From Candidatus Edwardsbacteria bacterium (GTDB lineage: Bacteria > Edwardsbacteria > AC1 > EtOH8), in NCBI GenBank assembly GCA_018821925.1, contig JAHJLF010000057.1, forward strand, positions 1 to 49,538: DNA of 49,538 nt, read 5' to 3'. The notes beneath the pieces are model-generated. The model did no database searches and was not told the DNA's origin. It was given only the letters and a program-made list of their open reading frames with translations. The position numbers and the translations under genes were made by a program. Shown here piece by piece: positions 1-6,753 of the stretch. Every line of letters begins with the position of its first letter. The stretch's first letter is position 1.

Positions 1-1033
1 CACCGAGATCTACACCGCCGCCGAGGAGAAATTCTCCATCGAGGACCTGATAGTCGATGAGGAGATGGTTATTACCATCAGCCATGCCGGGTATATCAAA
101 CGCCTTTCGGCGACGGCCTACAAGCGGCAGGGCCGGGGCGGCAAGGGGGTGACCGGCATGAAGACCAAGGACGAGGATTTCGTGGAGGGGATGTTCATCG
201 CCTCCACCCACCATTACATCCTGTTCTTCACCGACAAGGGCCGTTGTTACTGGCTGAAGGTATACGAGGTTCCCGAGGGAGGCCGGGCCACCAAGGGCCG
301 GCAGATCAGCAACATTCTGGAATTAAAGGCCGACGAGAAGATCGCCGCTTATATCGCGGTCAAGGAATTCGACGACCAGCATTTCGTGGTGATGGCCACC
401 AGCAGCGGGGTAATCAAAAAGACCGCCCTGTCGGTATTTTCCAATCCCCGCAAGGCCGGCATCATCGCCGCCTCGGTGGACGACAAGGATTATCTGATAG
501 AGGCCAAGCTGACCGACGGGACCGAGGACGTCATCCTGGTCACCCGCCAGGGGCAGGCCTGCCGCTTCCATGAGTCGGACGTTCGCTCCATGGGCCGGAC
601 CGCCGGCGGGGTCAGGGGCATCACTCTGGAGAAGAAGGATTACGTGATCGGGATGGTGGTGGTCAAGCGGGAGGGCAGCCTACTGACCATCTGCGACCGG
701 GGCTACGGCAAACGCAGCGATATCGCCGATTACCGGGTGACCCGGCGGGGCGGCAAGGGGGTCATCAGCATGAAGCTCACCGACAAGACCGGCGAACTGG
801 TGGCGGTCAAGGAGGTGGTGGACAGCGACGAGCTGATGATCATCTCGACCGAGGGCCAGGTAATAAGACTGACTCTTAAAAACGTCAGGGTGATGGGCCG
901 GGCCACCCAGGGGGTGCGCCTGATCAATCTGGACGGCAAGGACAAGGTGGTGGATGTGGCCCGTCTGGCAGCCAAGGATGACGAGGAGAACGGAACCGAT
1001 AACGGAATTGTTGAAGAAGTAACCGAGGAATAA
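1..1033 (+). CDS. gyrA: DNA gyrase subunit A, C-terminal part (5' truncated by window edge)
   Basis: This is the C-terminal DNA-wrapping domain of the gyrase A subunit, which bends DNA around the enzyme so that it can introduce negative supercoils in the cytoplasm. The reading frame is open from base 2 (first residues TEIYTAAEEK), so the N-terminal breakage-reunion domain lies outside the window. The frame shows the repeated beta-pinwheel blades, each with a glycine-arginine signature. The first blade has QGRGGKG, a close variant of the GyrA box QRRGGKG that separates gyrase from topoisomerase IV ParC; a related RRGGKGV occurs in a later blade. The C-terminus is acidic (DDEENGTDNGIVEEVTEE), as is common for GyrA tails. 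A strong terminator follows eight bases after the stop. Confidence 0.95.
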   Translation, partial: TEIYTAAEEKFSIEDLIVDEEMVITISHAGYIKRLSATAYKRQGRGGKGVTGMKTKDEDFVEGMFIASTHHYILFFTDKGRCYWLKVYEVPEGGRATKGRQISNILELKADEKIAAYIAVKEFDDQHFVVMATSSGVIKKTALSVFSNPRKAGIIAASVDDKDYLIEAKLTDGTEDVILVTRQGQACRFHESDVRSMGRTAGGVRGITLEKKDYVIGMVVVKREGSLLTICDRGYGKRSDIADYRVTRRGGKGVISMKLTDKTGELVAVKEVVDSDELMIISTEGQVIRLTLKNVRVMGRATQGVRLINLDGKDKVVDVARLAAKDDEENGTDNGIVEEVTEE

Positions 1034-1040
1034 AAGATAA

Positions 1041-1070
1041 TAGCCGCCCTCTTTATGAGGGCGGCTATTT
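1041..1070 (+). terminator. Rho-independent terminator after gyrA
   Basis: A perfect 11-base-pair stem (1041-1051 with 1057-1067) around a TTTAT loop is followed by a short T run. It lies directly after the gyrA stop codon and before the AT-rich gene at 1100, so it separates the two transcripts. Confidence 0.85.
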
Positions 1071-1099
1071 ATGTAAAAACAATAGACGTTCAGAACATT

Positions 1100-2218
1100 A
1101 TGAATAAAATTACCGGTGTGTTATTATTGGTTCTAAATACTTCATCACTACTGGCCACCGATGTTCGCATTGCAGGGATGGGGGGATGGAACAATGTCGT
1201 TCAGGACGTTGAATTTGAAGCATTCTATAATCCGGCCTTATTGCCCAACATTGAGCGAAGCTATGTTATCGCCGGTATTGGCGCAAGATTTGACAAAGGG
1301 ACATATGGCACAGCACATACTTTTATGGATACAACAATATATACTGATACAAACTATAATTATGAAACATATAATCCCACCCTGGGTCTGTTAATGCCGG
1401 TTACAGTGAAAGGCCCATATATTGGCATCATGGCCGGGTTAGATATTAACTGCCCGGATGTCCCTAATAATTATGGGATTATCAATTTAAGGCTTGCACA
1501 GAAACTGAAAAATTTTAATATTGGCGTTGGATATGATAATAATCTAAATGCAGGAAACAGCTATGGTAATAAATTAAAAAGCCAGGTTATAATCGGTGCA
1601 TATTTCGGCAGCAAATCGAATAATTATTCGGTGGTCTATAATAGAAGATACTTTAACAGACAATGCCGGGACAGTGAAACAACCTTAACAGCGTATAATT
1701 CTGATAATTTATCCTTTAACTGGTTCCATAAATGGAAGGATTGTTTTCTTACCGCCTTAGCTTCCAGTTATGCTTATGAACGACATGATGAATATCAAAG
1801 TGGTTACGAGCGGAGGGAGCATGACTTTGGTCTTCAACCCAGCATTCAAATCAGGATAAAGCCCATTAATACCATAGCTTCGGCCGGGATAAATTTGGAT
1901 CTAAATATATATCAATATAAACCTTATTTTATTTCACATTACAATACCGCCTACAGCAATACAAATTTGCATGGTTGGTGGTGCTGTGGCGTAGAAACCG
2001 AGATCACACCATTTATCACTATCAGGGGCGGATTAAATGCCGGAAAAGATTTTGTGCCAAAACTGTATACAACAGTTTACGATCAATATTCGAGCTATGT
2101 CTTTGGCACAACTTATAAAATAAATGAAAATATTAAAATGGAATATGCGTTTATTCCAAATTTCAAAAGAATCAAAGAAGATCAGGATCACTATCTAAAA
2201 TTAATCTATTCATACTGA
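1100..2218 (+). CDS. Putative outer-membrane beta-barrel protein
   Basis: The product is a 372-residue exported protein of unknown specific function. It starts with a signal peptide (MNKITGVLLLVLNTSSLLA), followed by VRIAGMGG and a FYNPALLP segment that resembles the GMGG...NPA opening of FadL/UPF0164/PorV-like barrels. The body is rich in alternating aromatic and polar residues, and it ends in IYSY, with a terminal aromatic as expected of a barrel. I place the start at 1100 because the in-frame codons before it (from 1055) lie inside the gyrA terminator. The gene is clearly more AT-rich than gyrA and the downstream operons, which suggests acquisition by transfer or relaxed codon use. It is followed four bases later by the PAS gene. 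Confidence 0.7.
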   Translation: MNKITGVLLLVLNTSSLLATDVRIAGMGGWNNVVQDVEFEAFYNPALLPNIERSYVIAGIGARFDKGTYGTAHTFMDTTIYTDTNYNYETYNPTLGLLMPVTVKGPYIGIMAGLDINCPDVPNNYGIINLRLAQKLKNFNIGVGYDNNLNAGNSYGNKLKSQVIIGAYFGSKSNNYSVVYNRRYFNRQCRDSETTLTAYNSDNLSFNWFHKWKDCFLTALASSYAYERHDEYQSGYERREHDFGLQPSIQIRIKPINTIASAGINLDLNIYQYKPYFISHYNTAYSNTNLHGWWCCGVETEITPFITIRGGLNAGKDFVPKLYTTVYDQYSSYVFGTTYKINENIKMEYAFIPNFKRIKEDQDHYLKLIYSY

Positions 2219-2222
2219 AATA

Positions 2223-2564
2223 ATGAATAATTTCGATTATTTTAAACAATTCTGCGGGGCGGTAACGGTCTGCGACCGGGATGGCATCATCCTTTACATG
2301 AACGATAAGGCCGTTGGCACTTTTGCCAAATACGGCGGAAGGGACCTGATAGGTCAGAACCTTTTGGACTGCCATCCCGAACCGGCCAGGGCCAAGCTAA
2401 AGACGATGATGAATGAACAAAGCACCAATATCTACACCATCGAGAAGAACGGGGTGAAAAAACTGATCCACCAAAGCCCCTGGTTCAAGGATGGTGAATA
2501 CCGGGGATTTGTGGAATTGTCCCTGGATATCCCCTTTGACCTGCCGCACCATGCAAGAAAATGA
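2223..2564 (+). CDS. Single-domain PAS sensor protein
   Basis: This is a 113-residue stand-alone PAS domain. It shows the usual elements: an N-terminal strand reading AVTVCDRDGIILYMND, a helical stretch with GRDLIGQNLLDCHP, and C-terminal strands ending in a WFKDGEYRGFVELSLDI segment. The LLDCHPEPA piece resembles PAS domains found in DUF438-type and small one-domain sensors. No output domain is attached, so it probably acts by binding a partner protein or a ligand. It starts four bases after the barrel gene but has GC content closer to the rest of the chromosome. The signal sensed cannot be told from the sequence. Confidence 0.75.
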   Translation: MNNFDYFKQFCGAVTVCDRDGIILYMNDKAVGTFAKYGGRDLIGQNLLDCHPEPARAKLKTMMNEQSTNIYTIEKNGVKKLIHQSPWFKDGEYRGFVELSLDIPFDLPHHARK

Positions 2565-2643
2565 TTTTTCTGCTTGCTTTTTATAATGCATCGTAGTATA
2601 GTTCAAAGGTAAATATTCCCAAAACATAACTGGAGGTATGAAG

Positions 2644-3069
2644 ATGGAAGATCAAATCGGCACCGGGTTGCTGGCGGCGATGGGCGTGGTCTGGATGTTC
2701 GTGGGACTGGCCGCCTACCTGTTCTCAGCCTTTGCCTTGATGGCTATTGCCAAAAAGACCAACACTCCCAACGGCTGGCTGGGCTTCATTCCCATCGGCA
2801 ATGTGTATCTGATGACTCAGATAGCCAAATTGCCCTGGTGGTGGACATTATCAATACTGCTGGCCATCATTCCAGTACTGGGTGCAATTGTGATGATGGT
2901 GGCCATGATCTACATCTGGTGGAAGATCGCCGAGAGGTTGGGCAAGCCCGGCTGGTGGAGCCTGCTGTTGCTGATACCGATCGCCAATATCGTGATAATC
3001 GCCATTTTGGCCTGGGGCAAGGATACTCCGGGCAAAGATACTCCGGCCCCGGCCCCGGCCCAGGTCTAA
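2644..3069 (+). CDS. DUF5684-family membrane protein
   Basis: The product is a 141-residue integral membrane protein of unknown function. It has an N-terminal membrane helix, then NGWLGFIPIGNVYLM, a hydrophobic pair of helices, and a second GKPGWWSLLLLIPIANI copy. This repeated glycine-tryptophan/IPI-N pattern is typical of DUF5684 proteins, which are sometimes fused to signal peptidase I. The C-terminus is a short proline-alanine tail. A GGAGG ribosome binding site at 2632-2636 is only one base before the ATG at 2638 but seven bases before the ATG at 2644, so I choose 2644. A strong terminator follows, making this a likely single-gene transcript. Confidence 0.8.
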   Translation: MEDQIGTGLLAAMGVVWMFVGLAAYLFSAFALMAIAKKTNTPNGWLGFIPIGNVYLMTQIAKLPWWWTLSILLAIIPVLGAIVMMVAMIYIWWKIAERLGKPGWWSLLLLIPIANIVIIAILAWGKDTPGKDTPAPAPAQV

Positions 3070-3098
3070 ATAATTTCCCACCAAGTTAGATTCATTTC

Positions 3099-3131
3099 AA
3101 GCCGTTCTGTCGATAGCACAGAACGGCTTTT
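3099..3131 (+). terminator. Rho-independent terminator after the DUF5684 gene
   Basis: A perfect 12-base-pair stem (3099-3110 with 3118-3129) with a seven-base loop is followed by a short T-rich tail. It insulates the DUF5684 gene from the VWA gene. Confidence 0.85.
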
Positions 3132-3154
3132 ACCTTTCCCGGCGTTTTCTTTTA

Positions 3155-3184
3155 TTGACATCATCGGCGCATAATAAGTATAAT
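3155..3184 (+). promoter_or_regulatory. Sigma-70-type promoter of the VWA gene, probably leaderless
   Basis: A perfect -35 box TTGACA (3155-3160) and a perfect -10 box TATAAT (3179-3184) are separated by 18 bases. The -10 box ends six bases before the ATG at 3191, so transcription should begin at or next to the start codon. No ribosome binding site fits between them. Confidence 0.8.
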
Positions 3185-3190
3185 CCTTTC

Positions 3191-5248
3191 ATGAAATTAA
3201 TCCTGATAATCCTCATAACGGCCCTGTCCTTTTGGTCGCTGATAAGCGAAAAGAATCGGATCGGCTTTAAGCAATGGGTGGCATTTGCCGGACTACGGTC
3301 TGTGGCAATCATTTTATTTGCCTTGGTGCTTTGGGGAGTTCCGCTTGGCCTGAATATTTTTACCAAGCAAGAAAACAACATAGCCCTGGTAGTGGATGCC
3401 AGCAGAAGCATGGCCCAACGTGACGGCGGGCCGACCAGTCGTTTTGACAGGGCGATGGACCTTCTGGGAAAAATACCCTCCCAACAGAGTATAAAAATAT
3501 ATATTTATGACAAGAACGGCTTGAGTGAGGCCGAGCCTGGCACGCCGGTTGAGCATTCCGACAATACCGATTTGATAAAGATGATCAACGCGGCTGTTTC
3601 CTTAAAGCCGAAAGCGGTGGTGCTTTTCTCGGACGGCAATCATAACGCGGCAGGAAACCCGCCGGTCGAGTTCTCCGGCGGGGATGTTCCGATATACACC
3701 ATTGGCATCGGCCCGGAGGCTGATAATCAATATCCCTCGATCTCCCGGATAAATTCACCAGAGGAGATCTCACCGGGGCAAAAAGCTTCAATAGAGCTGC
3801 AGCTGGACAATGTCAAGGACAAGGGAAAGATAGTCTTAATCGATAACCGGGGAAGAACCCTGCAACAGGCGGAATACTCTTCCGGTAAAAAAACAATCAC
3901 TCTGGAGGCGACTACTTCTGCTTTGGGACTAAGTCGTTATACGGTGAATATGCTGTCCGGGGGCGATACCATCGACCGAAAAAATGTGGTAATAAACGTA
4001 AAAAAAGACCGGATTACTGTTCTCTACTTGTCAGGCAATCCGGGATGGGACCTGCGGTTCATGCTTCAGGCGGCGGCCAATGCCAAAAATATCGAAATAG
4101 ATCCCTATCTTTGGAAAAATAACAGCTGGGCAGGCATTGGCAACCAAGAGCAAAACCAGCAGTATCTGGGTGATAAAATAAAAACCGCCGATGTGATCAT
4201 TCTGCAGGACATCAAAGGAAACATATTGGACAGCGGCTTGGAGGGCGATATCGCCGCCCGGGTGCAGAATGGAGGGTGCGGACTTTTGATAATGGGTCTG
4301 GATTGGCTCTGGGCGTTTCGCAGCCGCCAACTGTATGCTATTGCACCTATAATGCCTTCGTCCAATAGCGGAAGCACCGAAGGAACGATTTCGCTGACGA
4401 AATATTTCTTGACTTCCGCCATGTTCGATCAGTCCATGACCGAACAGATCGCTAAACGGATTGTAAAATATCCTCCATTGAACATAAGGGGGAAAGTCAA
4501 ACAGTTAGCTACCGATGCGGTACTATTGGGAAGTATTGAAAATAAGAAAGAGAACATCCCCTTTTTGGGCCGTCGCTATTTCGGCCGGGGACGCGTAATG
4601 CAGATAACGGCATCATCACTGTGGCCATGGAAAATGACCGCCCAGGGGATACTGGGAGACAGCCTGATCTATTCCGCGTTGATCACCGGGAGCTTTCACT
4701 GGCTGGCCGGGATGGAGGATCAGAACATAACCCTATCCACCGATCGAAGCTTTTATTATCCCAACGAAAAGATCATTTTCCAGGGAACCATGCCGGCGGA
4801 AAACAGCCGGGCCCAGGGCCTGGAGTGGTCAGTTGAGATCAGAGGGAGAAATGGTGTTCGGCAAAAACGGAGAATGTCACATTGGGGATCGGGGCGCTAT
4901 ATATTCGATGCCGGGACCATGCCGCCGGGCGAGTACAGTTATGAATCGCTCCTTTCATCTGACGGCAAAAAACTAACCGAACTTTCCGGCAGGTTCTGGG
5001 TGGAGCCCTTCACTTATCAGGAAAAGGAGCGTTTCCAGAACCGGGAGTTGTTAAGGGAGATATCCCGGGTTACCCAGGGCAGATATTGGGATATAGATTC
5101 TTTGGCCGGCAATAATGACTGGCTGGATCAGGTCAAACCGCAACCGGCGGCGGGAGAAAAGACCCAGGCCCCCTGGCTGTTTCTGCTGATCATGGCCCTT
5201 CTGCTGGCCGGGGAATGGTACTGGCGGCGGCGCTCCGGCTTAAGCTGA
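3191..5248 (+). CDS. VWA-domain membrane protein
   Basis: This 685-residue protein is probably anchored in the inner membrane with most of its mass outside the cytoplasm. Two N-terminal hydrophobic helices (about residues 2-18 and 33-52) are followed by a von Willebrand factor A domain with the metal-ion site DASRSM and a later VVLFSDGNHN strand. Further on are a segment with VLYLSGNPGWDLRF that resembles the glutamine-amidotransferase-like fold common in this family, a beta-rich region, and one C-terminal membrane helix just before WYWRRR. I choose the ATG at 3191 because the promoter -10 box lies six bases upstream and the earlier in-frame codons overlap the -35 box. The rhomboid protease gene follows after 16 bases. 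The function is unknown; it may bind a partner protein in the envelope. Confidence 0.8.
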   Translation: MKLILIILITALSFWSLISEKNRIGFKQWVAFAGLRSVAIILFALVLWGVPLGLNIFTKQENNIALVVDASRSMAQRDGGPTSRFDRAMDLLGKIPSQQSIKIYIYDKNGLSEAEPGTPVEHSDNTDLIKMINAAVSLKPKAVVLFSDGNHNAAGNPPVEFSGGDVPIYTIGIGPEADNQYPSISRINSPEEISPGQKASIELQLDNVKDKGKIVLIDNRGRTLQQAEYSSGKKTITLEATTSALGLSRYTVNMLSGGDTIDRKNVVINVKKDRITVLYLSGNPGWDLRFMLQAAANAKNIEIDPYLWKNNSWAGIGNQEQNQQYLGDKIKTADVIILQDIKGNILDSGLEGDIAARVQNGGCGLLIMGLDWLWAFRSRQLYAIAPIMPSSNSGSTEGTISLTKYFLTSAMFDQSMTEQIAKRIVKYPPLNIRGKVKQLATDAVLLGSIENKKENIPFLGRRYFGRGRVMQITASSLWPWKMTAQGILGDSLIYSALITGSFHWLAGMEDQNITLSTDRSFYYPNEKIIFQGTMPAENSRAQGLEWSVEIRGRNGVRQKRRMSHWGSGRYIFDAGTMPPGEYSYESLLSSDGKKLTELSGRFWVEPFTYQEKERFQNRELLREISRVTQGRYWDIDSLAGNNDWLDQVKPQPAAGEKTQAPWLFLLIMALLLAGEWYWRRRSGLS

Positions 5249-5264
5249 ACATGAAAGGCAACCG

Positions 5265-5936
5265 ATGATACCCCTAAAGGATGACATACCATCATCCCGT
5301 TTTCCGGTGGTCAACACCATCCTGATCGCTTTGAACGGCCTGGTGTTTTTCTATGAGGTCGGCTTGGGTCACGAGGTTTCGCAATTCATCCAGCGCTTCG
5401 GGATGATCCCGGCCAACCTGATGAACCAGGGGTTCGGAGGCTGGGGAAACATCTTTTCATCCATGTTTATCCACGGCGGCTGGGAGCATATCATCGGCAA
5501 TATGCTGTACCTTTTCATCTTCGGCGACAACGTGGAGGATGCTTTGGGGCACTTCCGGTATCTGCTCTTTTATCTGCTGTGCGGCATAGCCGCTGCCTGG
5601 GGGCATATATTGTTCAATCCCCATTCGATCATCCCCACCGTGGGGGCCTCCGGGGCGGTAGCCGGGGTGCTGGGGGCCTATCTGCTACTGTATCCCAGGG
5701 CCAGGGTGCTGACGGTGATCCCCATCGGAATATTCATCCGAATAATTAAGGTCCCGGCCGTGCTGGTGTTGGGGTTCTGGATAGTGCTGCAACTGTTGTT
5801 CGGGCTGATCAGCCTGCCCCTGCCGGGCGAGCAGTCCGGAGGGATCGCCTGGTTCGCCCATATCGGGGGTTTCTTTACCGGGATGCTGCTGGCCAGCCCG
5901 TTTATCCGCCGGAGAAATAAAGGGTCATTTGTTTAA
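5265..5936 (+). CDS. Rhomboid family intramembrane serine protease
   Basis: This 223-residue polytopic membrane protein should cleave substrates within the membrane. The catalytic serine is S129 in the GASG motif and the catalytic histidine is H199 in AHIGG. The HGGWEHIIGNM segment supplies the conserved H75 and N79 that line the active site. About six hydrophobic helices are visible, as in the core rhomboid fold. The gene starts 16 bases after the VWA gene with an AAAGG-like ribosome binding site, so the two are probably co-transcribed, and the VWA protein, which has membrane helices, could be a substrate or partner (inference). The usual rhomboid length and all key residues are present. Confidence 0.93.
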   Translation: MIPLKDDIPSSRFPVVNTILIALNGLVFFYEVGLGHEVSQFIQRFGMIPANLMNQGFGGWGNIFSSMFIHGGWEHIIGNMLYLFIFGDNVEDALGHFRYLLFYLLCGIAAAWGHILFNPHSIIPTVGASGAVAGVLGAYLLLYPRARVLTVIPIGIFIRIIKVPAVLVLGFWIVLQLLFGLISLPLPGEQSGGIAWFAHIGGFFTGMLLASPFIRRRNKGSFV

Positions 5937-5943
5937 AAAAATG

Positions 5944-5972
5944 TTGCAAAAGGGCTTGGTTTCTGACATAAT
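5944..5972 (+). promoter_or_regulatory. Predicted promoter of the creatininase-cyclase operon
   Basis: A TTGCAA box (5944-5949) and a CATAAT box (5967-5972) with a 17-base spacer lie between the rhomboid and creatininase genes. Transcription would start near 5979 and give a short leader that includes the AAGGAA ribosome binding site before 6025. Confidence 0.5.
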
Positions 5973-6024
5973 TAAAAATTAGACTGATGATTAATATTTA
6001 TTATATGATATCAAGGAACCAGCC

Positions 6025-6753
6025 ATGGAATACCGATTGGAAAAACTGAACTGGAAGCAGTTCAAAAAGATGGTGCCCGAAAAGACCGACATCGTTCTGC
6101 TGCCGGTGGGGACCATCGAGGCCCACGGGCCCGGGGCCTTGGGCACCGATGCCATAATCCCCGGCTACTTGGCCGAGCGGCTTTCCCGGTCGCTTAACGC
6201 CATGGTGGCCCCGGCCATCAACTACGGCGTTACCAATTCCCTGATCGGCTTCCCGGGGTCGCTGACCGTCAGCCCCCAGACCCTCAAGGCCTATGTCAGG
6301 GAGGTGGCTTTCAGCCTGGCCGACGCCGGTTTCAAAAAGATCATCGTGCTCAACGGCCATGGCGGAAACATCGACAGTCTGGACGATCTGGGGGCCGGAC
6401 TGTGGAAGGAGAAGAAGGCCGGGTGCCTGGTGATCAACTGGTGGATGGCGGCCGAAGAGGCGTCGGCCAAATATTTCGACGGCTCCGGCCATGCCGGGGC
6501 GGACGAGCTGGCGGCCCTGATGGCCATAGACCCCTCGTTGGTCTCAAAATCAGACTACCGCCGGGAGGAGGCCGGGCATCGTTTCCAAGGCATCAGCATG
6601 CATCCTTTCTACCGGAGCATGATATTGAACCAGCCGGGGAAGGGCTATCCGGTATTCAATACCGTCCGGGCCAAGAAATATATGGAGGCGGTGGTGATGA
6701 GATTAACCTCGGACATTAAACAGATATTGGCCGGCTGGGAGAAGATCATCTGA
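6025..6753 (+). CDS. Creatininase-family hydrolase
   Basis: This 242-residue cytoplasmic protein belongs to the metal-dependent creatininase/MftE/FAPy-deformylase superfamily, whose members hydrolyse amide bonds in small cyclic or formylated substrates or cleave peptides. The metal and active-site motifs are present: PVGTIEAHGP, LGTDAI, LNGHGGN and GHAGADE. The substrate cannot be assigned from sequence; the mycofactocin genes expected around MftE are absent. An AAGGAA ribosome binding site precedes the ATG. The stop codon shares one base with the start of the cyclase gene (TGATG), so the two are translationally coupled. That coupling to a signalling protein is unusual and suggests a joint role. 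Confidence 0.88.
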   Translation: MEYRLEKLNWKQFKKMVPEKTDIVLLPVGTIEAHGPGALGTDAIIPGYLAERLSRSLNAMVAPAINYGVTNSLIGFPGSLTVSPQTLKAYVREVAFSLADAGFKKIIVLNGHGGNIDSLDDLGAGLWKEKKAGCLVINWWMAAEEASAKYFDGSGHAGADELAALMAIDPSLVSKSDYRREEAGHRFQGISMHPFYRSMILNQPGKGYPVFNTVRAKKYMEAVVMRLTSDIKQILAGWEKII

